Shown here one piece after another: positions 43,308 through 52,576 of a DNA stretch of 64,000 nt. Numbering within the stretch: position 1 is the first letter of the stretch; each line of letters opens with the position of its first letter. The DNA comes from Agarivorans sp050870875 (GTDB lineage Bacteria > Pseudomonadota > Gammaproteobacteria > Enterobacterales > Celerinatantimonadaceae), in the NCBI RefSeq assembly GCF_050870875.2, contig NZ_CP194041.2, positions 3,596,001 through 3,660,000 of the forward strand, read 5' to 3'. A program made the position numbers and the translations under genes. The notes under the pieces are model-generated. The model searched no databases. It worked only from the letters and a program-made list of their open reading frames with translations, and was not told where the DNA came from.

Positions 43308-44328
43308 CTTTTCCTCCACACCTTTTACTTTGACTAACTTAAAATTAACGGTTGTGCCTTTTCAGGACGACATTGAAGTAATTCCACCCTTAGCTTTTAT
43401 GCGCATAGGGGGTCTTACAAAACACCATTTTCATGCTGCAACAATGACTTCCATTTCGGCATCATCCGCTAAAGACAAAGTGTGTTGGAAAAACCAAACA
43501 ATTGTCAGCTTGATGATACTGCTGCTTTAACTTCCTTCGTTTACTCCTTCCTTATCGCCAATGAGCAGAACGCAACTACCCAAGGGATTCGCTGAACACG
43601 ACTGCACAGCACTCATCGGCAAACAATGACTAACTCGATAATCAGGTCCAAGATGAGACTAACCAGTCCCAGCTGATGAACCAAAGCATCGCCTTGGGCG
43701 ATCTTAGATTATCGATTCAGGCATCGCCAGCAAACTCATCGCATGCACGGCTTCGCTTGATCGTTTAAGTCTGAAACATCAATAATATTTGCAAACTTGA
43801 AGTCCATTTATCTCTCTCCAGTCGCCAAGCAATAAGCGCTAACCACCAAAGAAAAACCAACCCGAAGAACAAGCTACCCGATTTTTGAAGATGAGGTCAA
43901 CAAATTATTTTTCAATAGCTTGTTGATTAAATACATTTAAAAAGTTTATTTAAATGCGCCTAAATTCCCCTAAAAAGCACCGCAGGAGAAGATTTTCGAG
44001 GCTCACAACGCGCCCATTCAACATCATTTATCGACTCAGAAGTACATTTTTAGCGACCAATTCGCAGCACAGAGAGCGCCTTAAATTGGGGAGAAAATGT
44101 GATCTACGCATAGTTTTCGTGCAAATTTATATCACTAAATTCAACAAAACCTAGCCTAACTTTAATTTTTTGTTTCACGCAAACGCTTAATGTTAAAGAA
44201 AAAGTTAAAGACATCTCAGTTTCTCCCTGTAATAACCTGACCACTTGGCCAATTTATTGCTAACTCTACAGACTTGACCACACAGTCAGTTTTAATTTTG
44301 GTTCGTTATTTAAGTAAAGGAATACACA
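43308..44328. other. Large divergent intergenic region, degQ to the Tsx-family gene
   Basis: About 1 kb without a convincing gene on either strand. Short open frames in it lack ribosome-binding sites and family features. It should hold the promoters of degQ and of the Tsx-family gene. The left ~200 bp contain a weak GGAATT...TCCTGA pattern too short in spacing for a sigma-E promoter. Confidence 0.5.
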
Positions 44329-45048
44329 ATGAAAAAACAAATAGCCTTGGCAAGCATTGCCTTGTCTGGATTATTCTCAGCGACTCAGGCCTCAGCAGAA
44401 ATGCAATGGAGTACCTTTAGTTTGAGTTACCTGTATGGTACTGAATATGAGTTTACCCCCAACGGTAAAATGCAGGTGATGACGGTTGAGCATGCCAGTG
44501 GCCATAGTTGGGGAGATAATTTCTTCTTCGTTGACAGAAGCATGCCAAAGGACGGCGATGCCAGCTTTTACGGTGAGCTCTCCCCTCGCCTAAGTTTCAA
44601 CAAACTCACCGACAGCACATTTTCGCTCGGACCAATTAAAGATGTACTCTTCGCCAGCACCTGGGAAATGGGCGACGGCTTTAATAACTATTTATATGGT
44701 GTGGGAGTGGATATCGCCGTGCCTGGTTTCCAATACTTTAATGTGAATGTTTATCAGGTGAACAACGACATCAGCGCCAACGATGAACAGCTCACCATCA
44801 CTTGGGGGGCACCATTTAGTATTGGTTCACAAGACTTCCTGATTGATGGTTTTATGGATTGGTCTTCGGCCAGCGAAACCAACAAGTCAGAAATGAACTT
44901 AACCCCCCAAATTAAATGGAATGCAGGCAAGAACTTAGGCTTCAGCTCACCACTTTATGTCGGTATCGAATATGCTTATTGGAACAATAAATACGGAACC
45001 GATGTTGACGAACGAGTGGCTTCCCTATTGGTGAAATGGCACTTCTAG
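44329..45048 (+). CDS. Tsx/OmpK-family outer-membrane channel
   Basis: 239 residues; signal peptide MKKQIALASIALSGLFSATQASA, then a beta-barrel of alternating residues ending in Phe (SLLVKWHF), the classic outer-membrane C-terminal signature. Blocks such as YLYGTEYEF, MTVEHASGHSWGDNFFFVD and WEMGDGFNNYLYGVGVDIAVPGF match the nucleoside-specific channel (Tsx) family, which includes the Vibrio phage receptor OmpK. Nucleoside uptake and phage-receptor roles are inferred. AAAGGA precedes the ATG. Confidence 0.85.
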   Translation: MKKQIALASIALSGLFSATQASAEMQWSTFSLSYLYGTEYEFTPNGKMQVMTVEHASGHSWGDNFFFVDRSMPKDGDASFYGELSPRLSFNKLTDSTFSLGPIKDVLFASTWEMGDGFNNYLYGVGVDIAVPGFQYFNVNVYQVNNDISANDEQLTITWGAPFSIGSQDFLIDGFMDWSSASETNKSEMNLTPQIKWNAGKNLGFSSPLYVGIEYAYWNNKYGTDVDERVASLLVKWHF

Positions 45049-45060
45049 TCGGCTGGAAAG

Positions 45061-45082
45061 AGGGTGAGTGTTTGCTCACCCT
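45061..45082 (+). terminator. Hairpin terminator after the Tsx-family gene
   Basis: AGGGTGAG/CTCACCCT perfect 8-bp stem, 12 bp beyond the stop, with a short T-poor tail (TACTTC), so termination may be partial. Confidence 0.5.
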
Positions 45083-45123
45083 TACTTCAACTAAATCCCT
45101 GCCTGGCAACGCTCACGCATATT

Positions 45124-45573
45124 TTAGTAAGATTTATAGGGTAAGAATTTTCCCGACAGGATCACTTTTACCCGATCCCCCTTCTCATCTGACTCCCTAC
45201 TGATATCCATTGAAAAATCGATAGCACTCATGATGCCATCACCAAATTCTTCATGGATCAGCTCCTTAATGGTCGTTCCATACACGTTCACCACTTCATA
45301 CCAGCGGTAAATCAGTGGATCGCTGGGGATCGCCGTTGGCAACGAGCCTTTATAGGGGGCAATTTGCAACCAGGCCACCGCTTCGTCGGGCAAGTCACAG
45401 CGCTCACCGATAAGCTCGGCCTGACGTTTATTTAAGGTCATTTGCCCCAGACAGGCGGCGGTGGTCCACTCCTTAGACAAGCCAATGGCCTGTGCCAGCT
45501 CGGCCCACTTGAGTCCCTTGGCAACTTTCGCCGCCATAATAAGTTGGCTTACTTGTTCTCTATTGGTAATCAT
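45124..45573 (-). CDS. cynS: Cyanate hydratase (cyanase)
   Basis: Converts cyanate and bicarbonate to ammonia and CO2. 149 residues (E. coli 156). N-terminal HTH-like dimer domain; the catalytic residues are Arg and Glu in LIYRWYEVVNVYG (~88-100) and Ser in MSAIDFSMDI (~115). AAAGGA precedes the ATG. It lies 214 bp downstream of the kinase/phosphatase gene in the same direction, possibly the end of a nitrogen-assimilation operon. It lacks the usual cynT partner, though a beta-carbonic anhydrase gene lies at 10990. Confidence 0.95.
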   Translation of the reverse strand: MITNREQVSQLIMAAKVAKGLKWAELAQAIGLSKEWTTAACLGQMTLNKRQAELIGERCDLPDEAVAWLQIAPYKGSLPTAIPSDPLIYRWYEVVNVYGTTIKELIHEEFGDGIMSAIDFSMDISRESDEKGDRVKVILSGKFLPYKSY

Positions 45574-45787
45574 TGCAGCATCCTTTCTGATTAAATGATA
45601 AGGGTCGATTTAAGGCGGACTCACGGGTGGACAAACCAGACGTTTTTGGATCCAGCCCCTTATTTGCGCCTGAACGAGACAAATCCCCCTTTAGCTGGTA
45701 TTTGCTCCCGAACCAGCAACATGGGCTGCCGCCTTGCTGAAATCACAGCCAAACGCGCCCTCCCCCCGGCAAAACAAGCCGAGGGCT

Positions 45788-47521
45788 TTAACTAGTGTCC
45801 AGTTGCGTGAGTAAAAAAATTACCAGCATCGCCAACATTGCGGCGATCCCCTGCCATAGCGCCAGCGGATTACGCTCGGCCAGCGGCGCTCGGCTCTGGT
45901 TTAAAAACTGGCGGTTTGGCCGGCGTAGATCGGCCAGAAATTCGCTAATTTCTGAGTAACGTTTATCTGGATTCAGCTGCAGGGCCTTGGCTAGGGCATC
46001 GTCGATCCATGCGGGGATCTCGCGGTCTTTGTCTAACACCGATTGGTAATGCAAACGCTGCTGCGCGGCAGAGCTTTTCGCTCTCGCCACCTTGGCTGCG
46101 TAGGGGTAACGCCCCGACAACATATGGTAGGCAATCACCGCCAGAGAAAACTGCTCGGAACGGATGCTCCCCGGCTCACCTAAAAAATACTCCGGCGCAG
46201 CGTATAATGCGGTCCCAAGCAAACAGGAGGATTCCCCCTCACTGCTCGTTTCGGCTAAACCCGCCGCCCACACCGAGCCAAAATCAATGATCTTTAAGGT
46301 ACCGGTGGCATCAATCATGATGTTGTCGGGCTTTAGATCCTGATGCAACATATCCATACGATGAAAGGCGCGTAAACCCCTGGCAATTTGCTCCACCATG
46401 CCCCTTACCGTGCCGAGCTCGGCCTTGGGATGATCGGTGATCCATTGCGCTAAGCTTTGTCCTTCGATGTATTCAAATACACTATAAAAATATTGGCGCG
46501 GACGCGTTTGCGACGCCGCCTTCACAACATAGGCACTGTTGATCCGGCGAGCGATCCATTCTTCGCTCACAAAACGCTCCAAATAAGCGGGGTCGGCACG
46601 CATCTCAATCGACGGCGTTTTTAAGATAACTTGGCTGAGCGTTTGCTCATCTATGGCCAAATACACATGGCTGCGGGGACTCGCGTGTAATTGACGAACA
46701 ATACGATATCCGTCAAATGAGCAGCCAGCACTTAAGTCGGGTGGAAAAGGGCGTGAACCCAGGGTTTCCAGTAAGGGATGCGCCAAGGGCTTTGGCAGCT
46801 GTTCAACCCGAACAATTTGCAGGCTCAGGTTGTCATCACTCCCCGCTTGATAGGCCTGCTCGACAATCTGTGTTGCGGCGGCCTGTAAGTCGGTTGCATG
46901 CTGGGTAAGCGCCTGTTCAAGCACCGCGGCGGTAATAAATTCATAGACACCATCGGTGGCCAGAATAAACACGTCAGCGGCCTGTACCCGCAGCGACTGG
47001 TAGTCGAACGGGCAGTGAGCCTCAATGCCCAGGGCACGACTTAAGTGACTCTGCTGCTCAGAAACCCACAAGCGATGGTCGTGGGTGAGCTGTTCCAAGC
47101 CATGCTGATTCAAACGATATACCCGGGTATCCCCCACATGAAACACATGGGCAACATCACCTTTCACAACCAAGGCACTGCAAGTGCATACGTAGCCCTT
47201 GTCTTTGTCGTAACGGTAAGGGCTGTGTTGCGTTTGACTAAACAACCAGGCGTTGCTGGCAGCGAGTACCCGCTCTACCGAATGTTGAACCGACCAGAGT
47301 TCTGAGGTGCAATAATAGTCATCTAAAAAACTATTCACCGTGGTCTCGCTGGCAATATGACTAAGCAGGCTGGAGCTGATCCCATCGGCCATCACCACCG
47401 CCACGCCTTTGGAGGCAAGCAACGAGTCGCGCGGGATCAAGCTGCCATGGCAGTCCTGATTCAGCGGCTTGCGCCCCTTATCAGAATAGCTGCCAATGCT
47501 CACTTGCAATACGCTGGTCAT
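45788..47521 (-). CDS. Bifunctional PP2C phosphatase / Ser-Thr protein kinase, membrane-anchored
   Basis: 577 residues with two opposed activities. Residues ~1-240 form a PP2C phosphatase (KGRKPLNQDCHGSL, VVMADGISSS, VFHVGDTRVYRL, LATDGVYEF and SDDNLSLQIV carry the metal-binding Asp residues). Residues ~265-530 form a Hanks-type kinase (VILKTPS lysine, HQDLKPDNIMID catalytic loop, IIDFGSV). The Gly-rich loop is poorly conserved. A single C-terminal membrane helix (~553-573) leaves both domains in the cytoplasm. It follows the nitrite/formate channel by 17 bp, so it probably controls that channel or nitrogen assimilation (inference). Confidence 0.88.
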   Translation of the reverse strand: MTSVLQVSIGSYSDKGRKPLNQDCHGSLIPRDSLLASKGVAVVMADGISSSLLSHIASETTVNSFLDDYYCTSELWSVQHSVERVLAASNAWLFSQTQHSPYRYDKDKGYVCTCSALVVKGDVAHVFHVGDTRVYRLNQHGLEQLTHDHRLWVSEQQSHLSRALGIEAHCPFDYQSLRVQAADVFILATDGVYEFITAAVLEQALTQHATDLQAAATQIVEQAYQAGSDDNLSLQIVRVEQLPKPLAHPLLETLGSRPFPPDLSAGCSFDGYRIVRQLHASPRSHVYLAIDEQTLSQVILKTPSIEMRADPAYLERFVSEEWIARRINSAYVVKAASQTRPRQYFYSVFEYIEGQSLAQWITDHPKAELGTVRGMVEQIARGLRAFHRMDMLHQDLKPDNIMIDATGTLKIIDFGSVWAAGLAETSSEGESSCLLGTALYAAPEYFLGEPGSIRSEQFSLAVIAYHMLSGRYPYAAKVARAKSSAAQQRLHYQSVLDKDREIPAWIDDALAKALQLNPDKRYSEISEFLADLRRPNRQFLNQSRAPLAERNPLALWQGIAAMLAMLVIFLLTQLDTS

Positions 47522-47538
47522 CGTCGCGTCAACCTTGC

Positions 47539-48399
47539 TTAAGCATTCACTGAAGCGCTGGCTTTTTCCGCGGTGACACGAGGTGCCTTCGCCAGCTGGC
47601 GTTTAGGTGCGGTTCTCACGTGGGTGGTATACAGGGTTAAGCCGGTAAAGGCCAAGCCGCCGACCAGGTTACCCAACGCCGTTGGAATTTCATTCCAAAG
47701 GAAATAGTCCATGATCGAGAAGTCTCCCCCCATAATTAAGCCAAAGGGGAATAAAAACATGTTCACCACCGAGTGCTCAAAGCCCATATAGAAGAATAAA
47801 AAGATAGGCATCCACATTGCTATCACCTTCCCGCTCACCGAGGTAGAGATCATCGCGCCAACAACCCCCATTGAGACCATCCAGTTACATAGCATGCCGC
47901 GTACAAAAATAGTAAACCAGCCCGCAACCCCATGCTCTGCATACCCCAGGGTACGTGCTTCACCAATGCTGGCCGCCTTTGCCCCCACCGCACCAGCTTC
48001 AACATTAAAGCCGTAAGTAAAAATAAAGGCCATCATCACCGCCACGCTCAACGCGCCGCCAAAATTACCCAAAAACACTAAACCCCAGTTGCGGAGTAAA
48101 CCCTGCACATCAACCCCGGGGCGTTTGTCGAGCAAGGCCAGCGGTACCAGTACAAACACCCCGGTGAGCAAATCAAAGCCCATGAGGTAGAGCATACAAA
48201 AACCCACGGGGAACAAAATGGCCCCCAGTAAGAAGTGTCCGGTATTCACCGCGATGGTAATCGCAAAAATAGCAGCCAGCGCTAAAATAGCCCCCGCCAT
48301 AAATGCACGAATCACAGTATCGCGAGTGGACATAAATACTTTAGATTCACCCGCGTCGACCATTTTGCTAACAAATTCTGAAGGAATTAAATAAGACAT
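47539..48399 (-). CDS. Formate/nitrite channel (FocA/NirC family)
   Basis: Pentameric inner-membrane channel for formate or nitrite. 286 residues, six helices. Family motifs: GAILFPVGFCMLYLMGFDLLTG (~80-100), NFGGALSVAVMMAF (~122) and VGAMISTS. The frame is open 15 codons earlier, but AAGGGAAAG precedes the ATG at 48399. The unusually long C-terminal tail is basic (TAPKRQLAKAPRVTAEKAS). Association with a kinase/phosphatase and cyanase favours nitrite uptake for assimilation. Confidence 0.88.
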   Translation of the reverse strand: MSYLIPSEFVSKMVDAGESKVFMSTRDTVIRAFMAGAILALAAIFAITIAVNTGHFLLGAILFPVGFCMLYLMGFDLLTGVFVLVPLALLDKRPGVDVQGLLRNWGLVFLGNFGGALSVAVMMAFIFTYGFNVEAGAVGAKAASIGEARTLGYAEHGVAGWFTIFVRGMLCNWMVSMGVVGAMISTSVSGKVIAMWMPIFLFFYMGFEHSVVNMFLFPFGLIMGGDFSIMDYFLWNEIPTALGNLVGGLAFTGLTLYTTHVRTAPKRQLAKAPRVTAEKASASVNA

Positions 48400-48936
48400 A
48401 ACTTTCCCTTTATGACTAATTGAATAAAATTTCTGATGGCTCATAAGACCAACGACCCACCTTTACAAAGCAGTATCAAGGATCACTGCAACGGGTTGAT
48501 GCGATCTTTGCTTGCGCAACATAATCTCTATAGCAATTGCTGAGCCAAGCAGAACCAATCTCCAGCAAATTGATAACAAATCAGTAACAGTAAGCTATCG
48601 AGCAACGTTTAAGTCCAGGAATCACCAGCAACAGCCAAGATAAAACGCACCAATATATAGCCTAAGTTATTCAATTTAATGAAAAATACTACTTTATAGG
48701 TAGTTTTCAGTGCGGCGTGTACCTTTCTCACCAACAGGCTCGTTCAAGGCAGAACTGCGGTTTAAAGACCTCTTAGTATTGCGGAAGTGTTACGGCAGTC
48801 CTCAGCAACATCCATCTGCAGGGATGCGCAAGGAACACCGATTTTGAAGATAGCTTCGAGACGAAATAAAAGCAGTTTCATCACTATCAGGTATCTGCTT
48901 GGTCAGGAAAGCAAATACCTGAGAGCTAAACAGCAG
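48400..48936. other. Intergenic region upstream of the nitrite/formate channel
   Basis: About 537 bp, no gene seen. A long hairpin (48888-48921, CAGGTATYTGCTT arms) lies just beyond the phosphoribosyltransferase stop and could be its weak terminator. The rest should contain the promoter and leader of the channel operon; no known riboswitch was recognised. Confidence 0.45.
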
Positions 48937-49509
48937 TTAAGCTTTGGGGAGGTGGGCTTTGATAATTTGATAAAGCTCGGGACGATACTCTGCGATCTCA
49001 TCCGGACTTAAGCCTTCCAAGGAATGCGGATACTTCAACCACTGGCTGGTTTCATGTAAGAAGTAATCGGGCACCCGCTCGGTTTTATTGCGTTCCGGTT
49101 TAAAATAAGGCACGGCCACGCGAATATCGCTGGGCGTGTTCAGCCGCGCCAAACGCGTTAATTCGCTGATAATTGCATCGATGGAACGTCCGGTATCAAA
49201 CACATCATCAACAATCAATAAGCGGTCATGCTGCTGCACATGTTTCACCAGATAGTTTAGGCCAAACACCTTGACCTCTTTGGCCTGATTATCAATCGCC
49301 GCAGCATAAGAAGCGGTGCGGATGGCAATATTGTCGCTAGTGATACCGTGATAAGCCAAAAACTCCTGTACCGCAATACCAATCGGTGCCCCGCCGCGCC
49401 ATACCGCAATAATAAAGCTGGGACGAAAGCCACTGCTCAGCACTTGCTCAGCCAAACGGAATGAGTCTTCTAAAAGATCTTGGCCGCTAATATAGAGTTT
49501 TTCACTCAT
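48937..49509 (-). CDS. Phosphoribosyltransferase family protein (paralogue 1)
   Basis: Type I PRTase fold of 190 residues, expected to use PRPP and a nucleobase, probably a hypoxanthine/xanthine-type enzyme. The PRPP loop is RLLIVDDVFDTGRSIDAII (~115), and the flexible-loop region is VWRGGAPIGIAVQEFL (~37). Starts at ATG 49509 with AGGA 9 bp upstream; an ATG two codons earlier is too close to it. About 45% identical to the divergent gene starting at 49600, including the shared C-terminal GLSPDEIAEYRP / GLSPAEIAEHKP. Confidence 0.82.
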   Translation of the reverse strand: MSEKLYISGQDLLEDSFRLAEQVLSSGFRPSFIIAVWRGGAPIGIAVQEFLAYHGITSDNIAIRTASYAAAIDNQAKEVKVFGLNYLVKHVQQHDRLLIVDDVFDTGRSIDAIISELTRLARLNTPSDIRVAVPYFKPERNKTERVPDYFLHETSQWLKYPHSLEGLSPDEIAEYRPELYQIIKAHLPKA

Positions 49510-49599
49510 TTCCATGTATCCTATTAAAAAGCTGACCTCAGGGTCAAAGTTGTAGTATAAAACTAGCATTAATCAGCCCGCTTATTCAAGGATACTAAG

Positions 49600-50205
49600 A
49601 TGCCATTGAACCAGCCCACAGACCAGCTGCAAAAACATTATTTAGATGAAGATACGCTGATCCAAGACTCTTTCCGACTCGGCGTTAAAATATTTGAAAG
49701 CGGATTCCGTCCAAGCTTTATTGTCGGGCTTTGGCGTGGCGGCAGCGCAGTGGGGATTTACGTGCAAGAGTGTTTGCAAACCCTTGGTTTAGTCACCGAT
49801 CACATCTCGGTACGTACCTCTTATCAGGGCCAAGCCAATTATCAGCAAATCTTAGAGCAACCAGACTCGATTCGGGTGCACGGTATTCAATACCTCCTGG
49901 AAAACCTCAATGTTGATGATAGTCTGCTTATTGTCGACGATGTGTTTAGCAGTGGTCATAACGTTGTGGCGGTGATTAATCGGCTGCAAAGTAAACTAAA
50001 ACGCAACATGCCAACGCAAGTGAAAGTTGCCACCCTTTGGGAGCGTCCTAAGTTTAACCAAACCCAACTAAAACCCGACTTTTGTCTGCATCAAACCGAG
50101 CAGTGGCTGGTATTTCCCTACGAACTCACCGGACTAAGCCCCGCAGAAATCGCCGAACACAAACCCTTTGTCGCCCCGCTAATCAAAACCGAACAAACAA
50201 AATAA
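49600..50205 (+). CDS. Phosphoribosyltransferase family protein (paralogue 2)
   Basis: 201-residue PRTase, divergent from its paralogue across about 90 bp. The PRPP loop SLLIVDDVFSSGHNVVAVI (~105) has Ser-Ser-Gly-His where paralogue 1 has Asp-Thr-Gly-Arg, and WRGGSAVGIYVQE is conserved. The Thr-to-Ser and Arg-to-His changes at the PRPP loop suggest altered substrate or reduced catalysis. Function unknown; purine salvage is the default guess. Confidence 0.8.
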   Translation: MPLNQPTDQLQKHYLDEDTLIQDSFRLGVKIFESGFRPSFIVGLWRGGSAVGIYVQECLQTLGLVTDHISVRTSYQGQANYQQILEQPDSIRVHGIQYLLENLNVDDSLLIVDDVFSSGHNVVAVINRLQSKLKRNMPTQVKVATLWERPKFNQTQLKPDFCLHQTEQWLVFPYELTGLSPAEIAEHKPFVAPLIKTEQTK

Positions 50206-50243
50206 GCGAACTACTGCTCCTCAGCCCCACTCCCAGACACAAA

Positions 50244-50267
50244 AAAGCGGCTCATCGGCCGCTTTAT
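50244..50267. terminator. Hairpin terminator between convergent PRTase and radD
   Basis: AAAGCGG/CCGCTTT stem with an AT-rich loop; T-rich tails on both sides (ATCTTTATT on plus, TTTTTTG on minus). Confidence 0.7.
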
Positions 50268-50369
50268 CTTTATTAAGACTCACCGCTTAGTGCTGATATT
50301 CATAAGCTCCGGTGTTAAAAGCGGCCCCACTCGGCCGTGGATTGCCATCGAGGTCCTCTGCGACAGCCG

Positions 50370-52097
50370 CTAGTACTGCTGATTGGCTTTTCTAAAATGA
50401 CCTTGATAGTCGAAGATGCGATGCTCAATTCGCCAATAGTGTTTTTGTTGTTTGGCGATCACAAAATCGGGGGCCACCAAGTGCTGGATCGCTTGTTCGG
50501 CTTGTTTGGCGCTATCAAGCGTCTGCTTTTCACCATCGACACGACGACAAAATAGCTGATTAAACTGCTGCTTGGCCTTAGCGTAACTAAAATTGAAGCT
50601 TTCGCTGAGCTCTGCGCCATCTTCATCATGATAGGTAATGCGCAACTTGTCGCCAGCACAACTTGCCGAGATCCCGCTGCAACGCAAGACCTTACGATCT
50701 TTTAGTTGCAGCGCATCTTTGAGCTGCTTATCTGGGTCAATCATCTGAAAACCACAGGCGTGGCACTGACGCGCGGCGATGTCGTTTTCGGCATTGCATT
50801 GCGAACACTGTTTGTACTTATAACGATAGTTACATTGCACTAATTTTTCGGGATAATTTGGATCCTCAACTAAGCCCTGACAGCGCCTTCCATAATGCTC
50901 GATGATGTCGCCATCTTTGTCGGTGAGACCCCAGAAAATATTAGCAAACTGGCATTGCGGACACTCAACCTGCACCAAAGTGCTATTCGGGTTGGGCTTG
51001 GTTTCGCCAATTTCCGGCTGGTAGAGATCGTAATTATTGCCCGCATAATCAACGATTAGGCAATCGCTTTTATCCGGATATAAACGTAAGCCCCGCCCGG
51101 CAATTTGCTGATACAGGCTTACCGAGGCGGTGCGCCGCAGAATCGCAATTAAATCGACATGCGGCGCATCAAAGCCGGTGGTGAGCACCGATACATTCAC
51201 CAAGAACTTAAGTTGCTGCTGTTTAAATTGTTCGATCAACTGATCGCGCTGCTGATGCGGCGTTTCCGCCGTCACCACCGCAGTTTGTTCGTCGGGCAAA
51301 TAGTGAGCGATTTCCCTGGCGTGATTAACCGTTGCAGCAAATACCATCACCCCGCGCCGCGATTCGGCCAGCTTGAGTAATTGCTTGCAGATGGCTTGAG
51401 TCACTCGAGGACAGCCAGACAAAAATTGATCCAGCTGGGCTTCACTGTATTGGCTGGGCAACTCGTCGAACTGATAGCGGGCCGCGGGAGCGTCAACCAA
51501 CAAGGGTTGCGTTAGGTAACCTTTGTTTATCAAATGCCGCAGCGGTAGTTCATAGATACACTTGTGAAAGGGGCGCGCCTGCTCGCTGCGTACATAGCCG
51601 TGATAATGCTGTTGGTAAATCCAGCCCTTGTCTAAGCGATAAGGAGTGGCGGTCAGGCCGAGTACTTTGAGCTGGGGGTTTTGCTGTTTTAAATGCTCAA
51701 TAATCACTTGATATTGGCTGTCGCTATCATCACTCACCCGATGACATTCATCAATCACCAACAGCGAATAGTAGCCGCTAAACTGCCCCAGATTGCGACT
51801 CAGCGATTGCACGCTGGCAAAGGTGACCGGAAACTGCGCTTGCTTCTGGCCAAGGCCTGCCGCAAAAATGCCCGACTCGAAACCATAGGCGCTAAACTTA
51901 CTCTGGTTTTGCTCTACCAACTCTTTAACATGCGCCAATACTAGGATGGGGTGTCGTGCCAAGCGCGCCAGCTCGGCGATCACAATGCTCTTGCCTGCAC
52001 CGGTGGGCAATACCACAACGGCAGCCTCATCACTTTGACGAAAGTGACTCAATACAGCATCTACCGCCGCTTGTTGATAATCACGCAGTTGTAACAT
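50370..52097 (-). CDS. radD: DEAD/DEAH-box helicase RadD (YejH)
   Basis: Superfamily 2 ATPase that limits crossover recombination and assists repair in E. coli. 575 residues (E. coli 586). Walker A LPTGAGKSIVI (~30), DECH box VIDECHRVSDD (~115), motif III LGLTATPYR, motif VI QQIAGRGLRLY (~330). The C-terminal Cys clusters VECPQCQFANIFWG and CSQCNAENDIAARQCHACGF are the zinc-binding part of RadD. Single gene, convergent with PRTase 2. Confidence 0.92.
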   Translation of the reverse strand: MLQLRDYQQAAVDAVLSHFRQSDEAAVVVLPTGAGKSIVIAELARLARHPILVLAHVKELVEQNQSKFSAYGFESGIFAAGLGQKQAQFPVTFASVQSLSRNLGQFSGYYSLLVIDECHRVSDDSDSQYQVIIEHLKQQNPQLKVLGLTATPYRLDKGWIYQQHYHGYVRSEQARPFHKCIYELPLRHLINKGYLTQPLLVDAPAARYQFDELPSQYSEAQLDQFLSGCPRVTQAICKQLLKLAESRRGVMVFAATVNHAREIAHYLPDEQTAVVTAETPHQQRDQLIEQFKQQQLKFLVNVSVLTTGFDAPHVDLIAILRRTASVSLYQQIAGRGLRLYPDKSDCLIVDYAGNNYDLYQPEIGETKPNPNSTLVQVECPQCQFANIFWGLTDKDGDIIEHYGRRCQGLVEDPNYPEKLVQCNYRYKYKQCSQCNAENDIAARQCHACGFQMIDPDKQLKDALQLKDRKVLRCSGISASCAGDKLRITYHDEDGAELSESFNFSYAKAKQQFNQLFCRRVDGEKQTLDSAKQAEQAIQHLVAPDFVIAKQQKHYWRIEHRIFDYQGHFRKANQQY

Positions 52098-52300
52098 GAA
52101 AGGCCCGGGTTCCTGCGATTGATAAAGATGAGCTCGATTATGCCATGTTTCAATAGGCCTCGCAGGCGTTTGCTTCCTCGGGAAAAGTGAAGCTCTTACC
52201 AGAACTTTCAGTGGATGATGCCGGTGAGCGGGGCGATATCAAAAAAAGTCCCTTGAAACTTGGCTACACTGGGACTCAAAGTTTTGTATGATCAATCACC

Positions 52301-52576
52301 ATGAGCCAAGCACAGATCCAACAAACCATCGCCAGTTTTAGCTGTATAGAGCAAGCGCTAAGCTATTTTGAGATCGACTACGATCAAAGTTTTATCGAGC
52401 AATATCGGCAAGCCCTGATGAAAAATTTCATGGGGAACTTATTACTAAGCAAACCCGAGGATTGGTTTGCCGCACGCCGCGCACTGAAAAATGCCTATTG
52501 CAAGGTACAACGCAGCAGGCTCGATCAACACACCCGCTCTGCCTGCCGTGGTTGCTCTTCCTGCGAGCGACGCTAA
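52301..52576 (+). CDS. Small conserved protein with Cys-rich tail, possibly NifW family
   Basis: 91 residues. The segment SCIEQALSYFEIDYDQSFIEQYRQALMKNF (~14-43) resembles the nitrogenase-stabilising NifW family (A..FF.I.YD ... R...LM..F), and the C-terminal ACRGCSSCERR has a three-Cys knuckle. No nif gene is nearby, so any role would be different. No strong ribosome-binding site is visible. Its last ~14 codons (CTCTGCCTGCCGTGG...) are the seed of the tandem array that follows. Confidence 0.55.
   Translation: MSQAQIQQTIASFSCIEQALSYFEIDYDQSFIEQYRQALMKNFMGNLLLSKPEDWFAARRALKNAYCKVQRSRLDQHTRSACRGCSSCERR

Noticed and set aside
43320..43400. Possible sigma-E promoter of degQ (GGAATT ... TCCTGA)
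   Set aside because: Spacing between the boxes is about 12-13 bp, too short for the RpoE consensus (about 16-17), and the -35 is imperfect.
43255..43530. A 91-codon plus-strand frame upstream of degQ
   Set aside because: Begins within degQ in antisense and has no coding character; the region is better read as intergenic.
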